From WTJO01 sp965660165 (GTDB taxonomy: Bacteria > Pseudomonadota > Alphaproteobacteria > Puniceispirillales > Puniceispirillaceae): a stretch of DNA of 31,522 nucleotides. The stretch's first letter is position 1. Each line of letters begins with the position of its first letter. The notes below the pieces were generated by a model. The model saw only the letters and a list, made by a program, of their open reading frames with translations. It made no database searches and had not been told where the DNA came from. The position numbers and the translations under genes are program-made. The stretch spans positions 1-31,522 of the forward strand of contig CBFHYU010000023.1 in NCBI GenBank assembly GCA_965660165.1. Direction: 5' to 3'. Positions 1 to 8,785 of this stretch are shown piece after piece.

Positions 1-1377
1 AAAGCTATCACCAATCGCATCATCAACAGATGCATCAGTTACATCCAGAGAAATAGTTTCTGTATAGACAACTTCATTATCTGCGTTCAGCATTTCAACT
101 GTCAAAGACTGGTTTTCAGTCGTCAGCAGACGAGTTGTATCAGACAGATTATTTGCAGTTCTGAATGTCAGCGAACCAGATGCATTATCAAGGATAACGC
201 CCTGAAGTGATGATTGTACACGGAACCGTCCTGTGAAGTTTGTTGCATCCACACCATCATCTGTCTGTGTCATGCCAAGCGCTTTTGCCTGAAGCAACAT
301 ATCTGTAGATAGCTGGTCAATAGACAGCGTTGCATCTGGCGTATTATCAGCCGTATTTGCATTTACCGCTATGGTTGATGCACCAGTTACGTTCAAATTA
401 TTGCCAACTGTCAAAGACAGGTTTTCTTTGAACGCTACACCAGATGAATTGGTGTAGACCACTTTGAAATTATAGGTATTGCTGCCTGAAGCGCTATCTG
501 CGGCTTCAAAATCTAGCCCTGTTACACCAGACGCAAGTGACACCTGTCCTGTAGCGGCATCAATCTGGAATTTTGAGCTATCAACATTGCTTACCTGACC
601 ATCAGCTGTTTCAATACTGAAACTGCCTGATCCATCTGTGTCAGCAGCAACAAATGCTTTAAAGCTATCAGACCCTAGACCTGTTACCGCATTGGAATTT
701 ACGGTCTGGTTGACGGTATAGATAGATAATGCAGATGCTTCTGCGACCGAAAGAGAAACTGATGTACCCTCGCTAACAATCAAATCTGAAGATGTGCCTG
801 CTGTAAGTGGAGACGATTCTTCTTGCAGATAATTAGCCGCATTTACAGTCGATGTGCTTAAGATATATTCGCCCAGGCCGGTAGGCTTCACATCTTCAAT
901 AGACAAAGTCGCTGTATCATTAGGGTTAAATCCTACCTGAAATGTGGTATCCAGGAAGTCGCCATTCAGCATCTTCACCCCGTTAAAGGTGGAGCTTTCG
1001 GCAATCCGGTTAAGTTCCTCTTGCAAGGCACCTACCTCATTTTGGATAGCCTGACGGTCTTGTCCTGTATAGACCCCGTTTGCAGATTGAACTGACAATT
1101 CTCGCATCCTGTGCAGAATTTGCGTCACCTCTTCAATAGCGCCTTCAGCTGTTTGGGTGAGTGATATCGCATCCGCTGCATTTCGTATAGCAGCTTCCAG
1201 ACCCTTAATCTGAGACGTCATACGGTTGACGATAGATGCACCTGCAGCATCATCAACAGCATGGTTCAAACGCAATCCTGATGAAATGCGTTCAAGTGCT
1301 TTGTTCAAACCTTCTTCTTTATTGCGAAGATGGTAAAGGGTCGTAACCCCGGCCATATTTGTATTAATCTTGCTCAT
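1..1377 (-). CDS. fliC: Flagellin, N-terminal part (runs off the left edge)
   Basis: This is the filament subunit, exported by the flagellar type III system. The first 459 codons are present and the 3' end lies outside the window. The N-terminus (MSKINTNMAGVTTLYHLRNK, residues 1-20) is followed by the conserved D0/D1 helices, with SSGLRLNHAVDDAAG-type and ANGVYTGQDRQAIQNE-type segments that are diagnostic of flagellins. From about residue 150 it enters a long beta-rich variable domain. Residues 235-325 look cadherin-like (FQIDAATGQVSLASG, then LDFEAAD, then YNFKVVYTNSSG). A further segment at the edge ends in TETISLDVTD. No D1 C-terminal helix has appeared by codon 459, so the full protein is well above the usual 280-500 aa. 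The start ATG at 1375-1377 is set by the flagellin N-terminus, but only a poor Shine-Dalgarno sequence precedes it. Two sigma-54 promoters lie upstream. Identity is certain; total length is unknown. Confidence 0.96.
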   Translation of the reverse strand, partial: MSKINTNMAGVTTLYHLRNKEEGLNKALERISSGLRLNHAVDDAAGASIVNRMTSQIKGLEAAIRNAADAISLTQTAEGAIEEVTQILHRMRELSVQSANGVYTGQDRQAIQNEVGALQEELNRIAESSTFNGVKMLNGDFLDTTFQVGFNPNDTATLSIEDVKPTGLGEYILSTSTVNAANYLQEESSPLTAGTSSDLIVSEGTSVSLSVAEASALSIYTVNQTVNSNAVTGLGSDSFKAFVAADTDGSGSFSIETADGQVSNVDSSKFQIDAATGQVSLASGVTGLDFEAADSASGSNTYNFKVVYTNSSGVAFKENLSLTVGNNLNVTGASTIAVNANTADNTPDATLSIDQLSTDMLLQAKALGMTQTDDGVDATNFTGRFRVQSSLQGVILDNASGSLTFRTANNLSDTTRLLTTENQSLTVEMLNADNEVVYTETISLDVTDASVDDAIGDSF

Positions 1378-1417
1378 ATCGCTTGCCAATCCATTTCAGT
1401 TGGACACTCTGCGTCAC

Positions 1418-1433
1418 TGCAAAAGTCATGCCA
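1418..1433 (-). promoter_or_regulatory. Sigma-54 promoter, proximal, for flagellin
   Basis: Minus strand reads TGGCAT-GACTT-TTGCA, a full match to the -24/-12 consensus with correct GG-to-GC spacing. The expected start is near 1407, giving a leader of about 30 nt to the flagellin ATG. It lies inside the 68-codon leader frame. Confidence 0.85.
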
Positions 1434-1602
1434 ATCACACATTGCTATTGATGATAACCACTGATAGTTAGAGAAACTGAAGACTCGCCAGAGGCCATCT
1501 TCATAGGTTTTCTGCGATCGTCCCGGATCTTTAGGCCGGAAGCTGGTGATTTTCATTTTTAACATTGTGCGTTTCCACATTTAGTTAGACACGTTGTTTA
1601 AC

Positions 1603-1618
1603 TGCAAGTGACATGCCA
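1603..1618 (-). promoter_or_regulatory. Sigma-54 promoter, distal, for flagellin
   Basis: Minus strand reads TGGCAT-GTCAC-TTGCA, again a full -24/-12 match. The expected start is near 1592, giving a leader of about 215 nt that would include the whole 68-codon upstream frame. The two flagellin promoters share flanking bases (CTGCAA...ATGCCAA on the plus strand), which suggests local duplication. Confidence 0.82.
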
Positions 1619-1750
1619 AATGTGAGCTAAGATTGTCAAAAAACCGCGTAATGGTCTGAAAAAACGAATTTTTAATGAGAGTGGGGATGATATCTGCTAG
1701 CCAGCGTCAAAAAACTGTCAGCGATTGCACAAAGACGCCAAAAGCACAAA

Positions 1751-1779
1751 TAAAAAAGGCAGGGCGCCCTGCCCTGCCT
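1751..1779 (-). terminator. Intrinsic terminator after flgL
   Basis: On the minus strand a 9-bp GC-rich stem (AGGCAGGGC / GCCCTGCCT) with a 5-base loop runs directly into TTTTTTATTT. It lies 35 bases beyond the flgL stop and separates the flgG-to-flgL transcript from the flagellin unit. Confidence 0.93.
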
Positions 1780-1813
1780 AAATATAGTATATCTTAGAAA
1801 GAGAGCGTTCTAT

Positions 1814-3100
1814 CTAGCGAATAAAGTCAAATAGAGATTGTTGGCCAATTTTGGCAAAGGCCTGCTGGGCAGCTTCTTTATTTGTAAGTTGTTGTTGAAG
1901 CTCAGTTACCAACGTTGCTAGATCAGCATCGCCTATTTTTGAAATATCTGTCGTCACTGCCAGCTTGCGAGATTCAATGACATCTGTCTGCAATGCAGCC
2001 TTAGCCATTTGCGCGCCAATCGTTGCCTGCTGGATAGATAGATGATCAAGTGATGCTTTTAGATTGAAAATGCCGCTACCTAATTGCTGGTCAGTATCTG
2101 TAAGAATACGCTCAACCCCCAATGGCACATTATTCTGATCAATGGTTCTGAATGAGATGTAATACAGATTATCGGTTGAGGCCATATCCTGACCTTCAAT
2201 TTCGATATTGGATAGTTTGATTTCCGAAGACGATGGGTCTATCAGCCTTACCTTATTGGTAACGCTATCAAATTCTGCATAGACGCCGGTCTCGTCACTG
2301 CGGGCATTAACTGCATCAACAAAATTCTGCTCATTACCATTTGCTAGAGTCACATCAATCTTAGCTGTGCCAAGTGAACCTGAAAGCTCAAACTGCCAAT
2401 CCTGATTTTGACGTGGCAGAGAAAAATCAAGCTCTGCACGCCCAGGCGCTGTTGCAAATTCATCTAGGTCACGCAACGGGTCTATTGATGCCATTACAGA
2501 ATCCACAATGTCAAACATGCTTTTTTTGCCATTTACGGTTTCAATCGTGCCAAAGACAGTTTCACCATCTAGTCCAGTAGCAATTTTCACATTTTCAGAA
2601 ACTTGCACATTATGAATACCGCGATCGCCATTATAGCTTACAGAACCATCTGCTGAACGCACATAAGCTTCTTCTGAGGTATTAAATCCTGAAAATAAGC
2701 TCTGGCCATAGGGGTCTCGTGTATTTGCAAGATCTATAAGCGTTTCGCGCAATGACTGGACTTCGGTCAGAATGGCTTTACGGCTGAACCCGTCATAAAC
2801 TGGATTTCTAGCCTGAGTGGCTAGTTCTGTAATACGGGTTAGCACAGTAACTGTCTCGTCAATCACATTATCGCTTGATTCCAGTCTAAGCTGAGCTTTA
2901 TAGGCATTTTCTTCAAAACGGCTCAATAATTGTTTTTGTTCTTTTGCCGCAGATAAAGCGGCGGCGGCAACAGGATCATCAGATGCCCGCAAGATAGCAT
3001 TGCCAGAAGCAATCTGTTCCTGCTTTTGCTGAATATCTTCAGTTAATTTTCCGAACTGGCGAATTTGCTGATTATTGAATAATTTTGTACTTACCTGCAT
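1814..3100 (-). CDS. flgL: Flagellar hook-filament junction protein FlgL
   Basis: FlgL is the second hook-filament junction protein, lying between FlgK and the filament. The N-terminus (MQVSTKLFNNQQIRQFGKL) and the SGNAILRASDDPVAAA stretch match the flagellin-type D0/D1 of FlgL, and the C-terminus is a long helix ending in FDFIR. At 428 aa it is longer than the usual ~300 aa. The excess is central and includes a flagellin-IN-like motif at residues 258-298 (FVDAVNARSDETGVYAEFD). It starts 11 bases after flgK with AGAGGA upstream of the ATG, so it is in the flgG-to-flgL operon, and it ends at a strong terminator. Confidence 0.95.
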   Translation of the reverse strand: MQVSTKLFNNQQIRQFGKLTEDIQQKQEQIASGNAILRASDDPVAAAALSAAKEQKQLLSRFEENAYKAQLRLESSDNVIDETVTVLTRITELATQARNPVYDGFSRKAILTEVQSLRETLIDLANTRDPYGQSLFSGFNTSEEAYVRSADGSVSYNGDRGIHNVQVSENVKIATGLDGETVFGTIETVNGKKSMFDIVDSVMASIDPLRDLDEFATAPGRAELDFSLPRQNQDWQFELSGSLGTAKIDVTLANGNEQNFVDAVNARSDETGVYAEFDSVTNKVRLIDPSSSEIKLSNIEIEGQDMASTDNLYYISFRTIDQNNVPLGVERILTDTDQQLGSGIFNLKASLDHLSIQQATIGAQMAKAALQTDVIESRKLAVTTDISKIGDADLATLVTELQQQLTNKEAAQQAFAKIGQQSLFDFIR

Positions 3101-3111
3101 GGCTTATCCTC

Positions 3112-6100
3112 TTAGACAACATCCATCAATGTCTGGAACAATTCTCTTGCTGTAGTTAAAATGCGCGCAGAAGCTTGATAGGCTTGCTGAAATTCAATCA
3201 GCGCAGCCGCTTCACTATCAAGATTGACCCCTGAAAAGGCTGATTCAGCTTCTATCGCTGCTTCTTTGGTTGCTTCTGCGCCATCACGTGAAAGCGTGCT
3301 AGCGCTAACAGATGCGCCGACACCTGCGACCAAAATTGAGAACATGTCAGAAAATCCGCCAGACCCAACGCCATTCAGATCTTCTGATTGTTTTTTGATC
3401 ATCAGCTCAAGATTACGTGCATCACCTGTTGCCCCTGCAATTTGTTCAATGATGAATTGATCATCTTGCTTGGCGTCACCTTTCATGATGAATTTATAAT
3501 TAGCAAATTCCATGTCCCTATTTTCAGATAGGGTACGGCTGGCAATCACATGGCCTGTCTCGCCATCTAGCACATTGAATTGAGACCCATTATCTGAAAC
3601 AGATTTCACCACCAGCCCTTTTTCTGCCAGCCTTGCGGCAAGCATATCCTGATCTGCGCTGGTAATGTCTTGATATTGCGCATTTAGGGTGCGCGCGCCT
3701 GAGCCTGTAACAAATACAAGCAAATCTTCAACAACCAGATCTGAAAAGCTGATATTCTGTTTTGCAAGGCTTGATGCCGTTGCAGACACATCTATTACAT
3801 CCCCAGAACGCGAGGTTACGCGAATACCGTCTGGCTCAAGATTCAGATTTACATCAGCTACCTTGATACCAAGCGAATCCTGAGGCATATCAAAGACAAG
3901 ATTATTCTCTGCGCTATCATAGGTGATGATAATTCTGCCTTCACTTGCGCCCATTTCTTGATCAAAGCTAATTCTAAGCCCTGAGGGCAGAGAGGCTGGC
4001 GTGGTTATCAGATTGCCAGATGCATCAAAGCTTGCCTGAATATCTGTATCATCAATGCTAAATCTAAGCGGCGCCATATTTACATTTGGGGTAATAGGCT
4101 GGCCTGCAAAACGCATCATATTAGAGGTAAGCCCAAAGGCAGAGGCCGCCGCACTATTCTGAGCATATTTCTCGTCACTGCTGACAGTGATTGGCTGGCC
4201 AGACAGGCTGCCGCCGCCAAATAGCTGAAGCCGTTTATCTGCATCAAAATAGGCAATCAGCCTTCCAGGCTCGCCACCAGATACCACAACCTCGCCATCT
4301 ACCATTTCCAGCTTATAGCTATCCGTGCCAAAATCCACATATACTGCGCTTCCATCTGCAGGCATCTTCTTTGCGGTCACAGAGCTGATATAAGAAACAG
4401 CCGCATCAGTTTCAGACGGGTCAGAGAAACTTACCGCCCCCATTGAGAAGCTCTCTCCAAGCGTGTTTGCAGAAATTTTTAGATCATGCACACCACCAGC
4501 CGCTGTACCATCCAGAACAGACAGATTGGCGGTGAATGTATGTTGGATATAATCTGATACATCTAGCGTGATGGTTTCAGTGAAAATGGTCACGCCATTA
4601 TCTTGATATGCCACAGTAAGCGGATAGCTTCCAGCCGCAACATTACCCGCATTATCTCTATCGATAGTAATATCAAATTCGAAATTGCCATTATCAGCAA
4701 AGCTTACCCCTGCTGGATTGCCAGACAGAACCACTGTCTTAGGGCCGGACGCAGACGCTATTGCCGTTACACCAGAAATATCTGTTACATCTGCTTCAGA
4801 AATCACAAAATCTGATACACCAGACGCACCAGTTACAACAGATGCTGTAGTTGTAGCGGTGACAGCTGTGGCAGATGCGGCTGTGCCAGCAACAACCGCA
4901 GGCTGGCTGGTATCTCTTGCCTGAATTGTTACGGTCTGAGATGCATTAACAGACAAATTTGGCTGTGAATAATCAGTGGTAAGGCGCAAATCAAATGTAC
5001 CATCACCATTATCAATCACAGCAGTGCCAGCGACAGGTGATGTTTGCACAAAATCTGTGTCTGCATCAAACCCAAGACTGGTAAGGCTTGTACCTGTTGG
5101 TAGTAAATCACTTTCTTCAATAATAGTGACTTCCGTGCCTATCGCTGTATTTGTGGTAATTTCAATATCTGTGCTATTGGCTTTGGCGGCAATGGCTGTT
5201 GGTGTTTCAATGCCAAGCCCATCTACTGTTGCCCTGCTGGTTGACAATGATGCCGTTACCCCTAAAGACGCATTATTTATCGCAGTTACGGCCGCCTGCA
5301 TCATAGCACGTGAATCTGCAATGCCTGTCATCGGCACTGAAATCGTTGTATCTTCCACAACCAAAGAGAAGCTGCTGGCAGGATCAATATTACCAGTGCC
5401 AGAATAGCGGAAGGTCTGAGAGCCTGCTTTGGAGGCTAGATCGCCACCGCTTAAGCTTGAAAGAGGCCCTTCTGCCCTGAGGTTTTCAATCATCTTAGCA
5501 TTAACAGCTTCAGGCGTTACCTTACCAATTTCACCTGTTGTTACACTGGCTGAAAAGCTGACACTACTATCAGAGGTTGGCAAGGTTAGCTGGTATGAGC
5601 CGCCAGCCGCAACCGCCTTTTGCCCATCATTTGATGCATCTGCTGCATCTGCATCTGCATTTACATCAAAGCGGATAAGCTTGCTATCAGAGCTTGCATT
5701 TGAGCTGATAGAGACCAACCCGCCCTTCGTTACATCAGCCGCTGAATTCAGCATAGAGCCATCTTCTTTGCTAATCGAAAAGGCCTTAACAGAATCAAGT
5801 GTGACCACACCTGAATAACGCGCATTATCAGATGAGCTATTAGTACCGCCAAGCCGAACCCCATTTGAGGCGGCACTGCCATCATCATGGATAACGCGGC
5901 TTTCCAATGTAGGTGAGCTTGCATTATAGTCTGATAGAAAAATATCGCGCCCTGAATCGCTTTCTAAAATGATTCTTTTTCTGTTTGTTGATAGCTGAGC
6001 TGTGATGCCGAGCCGCGCTGTTTGGTCGTTAATCGCTTTTGCAAGATTGCTAAGATCAGAGCTATTCACCTCTGCTGAAATTTTGATCGGCTGAGCATTA

Positions 6101-8454
6101 TTTGATTCAAGCATGAAGGTGACATTGCCATTATCTGACAGCTGGCTTAATTCAACCCGCAATCTGGCCTTTGCCTGAATACCGATAGGCCTTAGCGATT
6201 TATTCAGAGCCTCTGCTGCATCTGCCGCAGAGGCGCTTTTTTCAATATTTACGGTAGCTGACAGCCCCTCGCCGACAGCAAAATTTAGCATCTGAGCAGG
6301 CGCATCAGAGACAGGCATTCTGCCTTTGCCGCCATAGGCTGATGCACCAATACCATTTGCGCCCAGCAATATTGTCTGTGTGCCTTCAGATCGGCTGATC
6401 TGAATATCCATTCCACGATAGGCAGGGTCATCTAGATTTAGATAGCTAGCATTATAACCTGCTTCTGGCACAAAGCCATTTTCGCTTCGCATGATAGTTG
6501 AAATGTCATCATTGCTCAGCACATTACCCGCAATATGCATGCCTTCTTTGGTAAATATTTGAATATCTGAGGCAGAAACCGCATCTGTTAGCACCCCTCT
6601 GACAATACCCCCACCAACAGATATTCTGGCAATATTAGCTTCGCTAGTATCAAAATTTCCCCGAGATGAGGCTAATGTTAGCGTGCCGCCTGAAGCGCTT
6701 GCATGAAGCCCTCTTTGTTTTAAGGACTGGCCTGCTGAATCTGTTAGCACACCCTGATTTAGCATCTCTGCCAACTCTGCCAAATCGCTCCAGCTTGCAT
6801 CAGATGGCTGGTTTGGGAAAGCTGTCTGATAGCGCAAATCAAAGGTAAAAGGGCCTGCGGGCGTAGTATCAGTTAGCGCAAAGCTAAGCTGAGACGCCTT
6901 GCCAATTTCAATAGATGATAAATAGAATTTTGCCTCAGCCTGTTTTGTAAGAGATGATAGCGACAACCCATTTGAGCCTGCTGGAATTTCGGCAATGAAC
7001 CCATCTCTGATAAATTCAGAAGCTTCAATCGGAGAGGCTGAGTTTTTGAACAGCTCTGAGACAGTATTTAGCGGCACTTGCTCGCGTGAGGTGATGGTAG
7101 TGATTTCCATCTCAGTATCAGATGCATTATTTGGATCTGACGATACCAGTAGCCCAGAAGACGCTGCTATCATTTGCGGCTTATCAAGCAAAAACCTAAA
7201 GCCAGCCGCAGCCCCTGCAAACGGGTCAAGATGCAATGTATCGCCTGAACGAGGCTCGCCATTTATCTGCAACGAAAACCCAGCCCCGTTAATTCTATTC
7301 ACCCCAAAAATTGGTTGTTCAAGCGCATCACCTGTTAACACCCATCTGTCATCTTCGCCATTATATGTGGCTGTCAGCTTTGACATAGGTAACGCTTCAG
7401 GGTCTGTCACTGTCACATTACCAGCGACATTTGAGCGGTTAGCTGTACCTGTTGATACGGTAAGGTCTGCCACTGAAAACATATTTAATCCAGACAGGCC
7501 TTCAAGGGTTTTGCCCTGACGATGCTGGGCGTTCATCTCGTTGCTCATAAGCTGGGCAAGATGATTGATATCTTCTAGCGTGCCTTCAGCCAGACTATAG
7601 GCGTCAATCTGGCCTGAAATCATGCCAGCCGAAATCTGGTTCGTTGCAACCTGCTGGCCGCCAGACATAATGGTTGGCTGAAGCCCGCCATTTGTTTCTA
7701 TCATATCTATCGCAAAGGATTGATTAGCCTCAACCAGAAGCGGGCCAACCCCTGATGCGCCAAGCTTCACCTGCGCAATGCCGCGCCCTGAATAATTCAC
7801 CGTAATATCTGTTAGCTTTGAGATTTCGCCTAAGGTCTGGTCACGCAAATCCAGAACCGCATTAGGAGATGTGCCTGACTGGCCAGACGCTGAAATCCGT
7901 GCATTGATATCTGCCAGTGAATTTGCCAGTAAATTAAGGGCATTGACCTGATCCTGCAAGGAATTGCGGATATGGGTTTTCATCTGCTCAATCTGCATCG
8001 CATAGGTATTAAAGCCTGCTGCAAGTGATTTACCTGTTTCAATTGCAACAGCACGTGGCGCAATATCTGAAGGCGACGCCGCCACTTCACGCAATGAATC
8101 AAAAAAGCCTGCTATCTGTGCGCCTAGATCACCTTCATTTGGCAATAGCATATTTTCAAGCTGGCGGGTTTCATCAACATAGGCATTCAGCTTTTCAAAT
8201 TGGGCTGTGGCTGTGCGGGATCTATCCAAAAGATATTGATCAAATGAGCGGCGAATATCGCTGACGCGCACCCCAAGCCCTGACTGATTGGCAAGTGACG
8301 TGACACCGCCCTGCGAGCCTGCAACTTCTTCAAGGCTGGCTTCGCGGCGCTTATATCCTTCAGTGTTAATATTGGCAATATTCTGCCCTGTTACCGCCAG
8401 CGACTGGCGATAAGAATTCAAAGCTGATTTGCCAACATCAAATAGGCTGGTCAT
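3112..8454 (-). CDS. flgK: Giant hook-filament junction protein FlgK
   Basis: FlgK is the first hook-filament junction protein (hook-associated protein 1). The N-terminus (MTSLFDVGKSALNSYRQSLA, then GQNIANINTEGYKRRE) and the C-terminus (SEAAALIEFQQAYQASARIL) are classic for FlgK. At 1780 aa it is about three times the usual 450-650 aa, with some 1200 extra residues in the middle. Visible modules are four flagellin-IN-like repeats of the form AINxxxxxLGITAxLS (about residues 551-611, 740-790, 805-840 and 1051-1100) and a cadherin/Calx-beta-like segment (about 1175-1300) containing TETITLDVSD, much like one in the flagellin at the window edge. The start is supported by AAGGAAC upstream. The reading frame is open over 5.3 kb and composition matches its neighbours, so this is not an assembly artefact of fused genes. 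Confidence 0.95.
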   Translation of the reverse strand: MTSLFDVGKSALNSYRQSLAVTGQNIANINTEGYKRREASLEEVAGSQGGVTSLANQSGLGVRVSDIRRSFDQYLLDRSRTATAQFEKLNAYVDETRQLENMLLPNEGDLGAQIAGFFDSLREVAASPSDIAPRAVAIETGKSLAAGFNTYAMQIEQMKTHIRNSLQDQVNALNLLANSLADINARISASGQSGTSPNAVLDLRDQTLGEISKLTDITVNYSGRGIAQVKLGASGVGPLLVEANQSFAIDMIETNGGLQPTIMSGGQQVATNQISAGMISGQIDAYSLAEGTLEDINHLAQLMSNEMNAQHRQGKTLEGLSGLNMFSVADLTVSTGTANRSNVAGNVTVTDPEALPMSKLTATYNGEDDRWVLTGDALEQPIFGVNRINGAGFSLQINGEPRSGDTLHLDPFAGAAAGFRFLLDKPQMIAASSGLLVSSDPNNASDTEMEITTITSREQVPLNTVSELFKNSASPIEASEFIRDGFIAEIPAGSNGLSLSSLTKQAEAKFYLSSIEIGKASQLSFALTDTTPAGPFTFDLRYQTAFPNQPSDASWSDLAELAEMLNQGVLTDSAGQSLKQRGLHASASGGTLTLASSRGNFDTSEANIARISVGGGIVRGVLTDAVSASDIQIFTKEGMHIAGNVLSNDDISTIMRSENGFVPEAGYNASYLNLDDPAYRGMDIQISRSEGTQTILLGANGIGASAYGGKGRMPVSDAPAQMLNFAVGEGLSATVNIEKSASAADAAEALNKSLRPIGIQAKARLRVELSQLSDNGNVTFMLESNNAQPIKISAEVNSSDLSNLAKAINDQTARLGITAQLSTNRKRIILESDSGRDIFLSDYNASSPTLESRVIHDDGSAASNGVRLGGTNSSSDNARYSGVVTLDSVKAFSISKEDGSMLNSAADVTKGGLVSISSNASSDSKLIRFDVNADADAADASNDGQKAVAAGGSYQLTLPTSDSSVSFSASVTTGEIGKVTPEAVNAKMIENLRAEGPLSSLSGGDLASKAGSQTFRYSGTGNIDPASSFSLVVEDTTISVPMTGIADSRAMMQAAVTAINNASLGVTASLSTSRATVDGLGIETPTAIAAKANSTDIEITTNTAIGTEVTIIEESDLLPTGTSLTSLGFDADTDFVQTSPVAGTAVIDNGDGTFDLRLTTDYSQPNLSVNASQTVTIQARDTSQPAVVAGTAASATAVTATTTASVVTGASGVSDFVISEADVTDISGVTAIASASGPKTVVLSGNPAGVSFADNGNFEFDITIDRDNAGNVAAGSYPLTVAYQDNGVTIFTETITLDVSDYIQHTFTANLSVLDGTAAGGVHDLKISANTLGESFSMGAVSFSDPSETDAAVSYISSVTAKKMPADGSAVYVDFGTDSYKLEMVDGEVVVSGGEPGRLIAYFDADKRLQLFGGGSLSGQPITVSSDEKYAQNSAAASAFGLTSNMMRFAGQPITPNVNMAPLRFSIDDTDIQASFDASGNLITTPASLPSGLRISFDQEMGASEGRIIITYDSAENNLVFDMPQDSLGIKVADVNLNLEPDGIRVTSRSGDVIDVSATASSLAKQNISFSDLVVEDLLVFVTGSGARTLNAQYQDITSADQDMLAARLAEKGLVVKSVSDNGSQFNVLDGETGHVIASRTLSENRDMEFANYKFIMKGDAKQDDQFIIEQIAGATGDARNLELMIKKQSEDLNGVGSGGFSDMFSILVAGVGASVSASTLSRDGAEATKEAAIEAESAFSGVNLDSEAAALIEFQQAYQASARILTTARELFQTLMDVV

Positions 8455-8468
8455 AGCCCATAGTTCCT

Positions 8469-8765
8469 TTATTCAGTGTCTGCGCTACCAAATTGGCGCA
8501 TTAGGGCCTCTGCAATGCCCAAATTTACATGTTTTGCCATCGCTTCCGAGCGATGCTGATCAAGCATATCGGTATATTTATCCCCTGCCTGACTGCCGAA
8601 AATATCATCTGCCAGACTTGCCTGACGAGATTGCTTCATAAGCTGGTTCAGAAACATTGCTTCAAAAAATTCTGCAGCTTCCTGTAAATCTTTTGGTGCA
8701 TTTTTACGCTGATATTCTTCTTGCATTAAAAATGCTTTAGCTGATGTTGCAGAGGTGATTTCCAT
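8469..8765 (-). CDS. flgJ: Rod-binding protein FlgJ, N-terminal domain only
   Basis: This is the rod cap/scaffold protein that helps polymerise the rod in the periplasm. At 98 aa it holds only the rod-binding domain; the key block is AAEFFEAMFLNQLMKQSRQA followed by a GDKYTDMLDQH-type stretch. The C-terminal muramidase domain of enterobacterial FlgJ (about 315 aa) is absent, as in many alphaproteobacteria, so peptidoglycan cutting must come from a separate enzyme not seen here. It lies between flgI and flgK with short gaps of 20 and 14 bases. Confidence 0.92.
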   Translation of the reverse strand: MEITSATSAKAFLMQEEYQRKNAPKDLQEAAEFFEAMFLNQLMKQSRQASLADDIFGSQAGDKYTDMLDQHRSEAMAKHVNLGIAEALMRQFGSADTE

Positions 8766-8785
8766 AATAACAACCTGGCTTCGTT

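Larger units (their letters stand above)
1378..1813. other. flgL-flagellin intergenic region
   Basis: This 436-base gap holds the flgL terminator (1751-1779), two sigma-54 promoters for the flagellin (1603-1618 and 1418-1433) and two TGTCAA-type motifs further upstream (1634-1644 and 1706-1719). It also contains a 68-codon open frame on the minus strand (1374-1580). That frame starts about 12 bases after the expected start site of the distal promoter, and its TGA overlaps the flagellin ATG (ATGA). I do not recognise the predicted peptide and see no good ribosome-binding site, so it is not called as a gene. It could be a leader ORF or chance. Confidence 0.7.

Noticed and set aside
4976..5818. 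Long open frames on the plus strand opposite flgK (143 and 129 codons)
   Set aside because: They lie fully antisense to an unbroken FlgK frame, have biased low-complexity peptides and no ribosome-binding context; they are shadows of a Ser/Thr/Ala-rich gene.
6995..7519. 174-codon plus-strand frame opposite flgK
   Set aside because: Antisense shadow of FlgK, with no recognisable domain or promoter.
3112..8454. Giant FlgK as a fusion or assembly artefact
   Set aside because: Only one start- and one end-type FlgK motif set is present, the frame is open throughout, and the insert has related repeats and matching composition; FlgE and the flagellin show the same trend.
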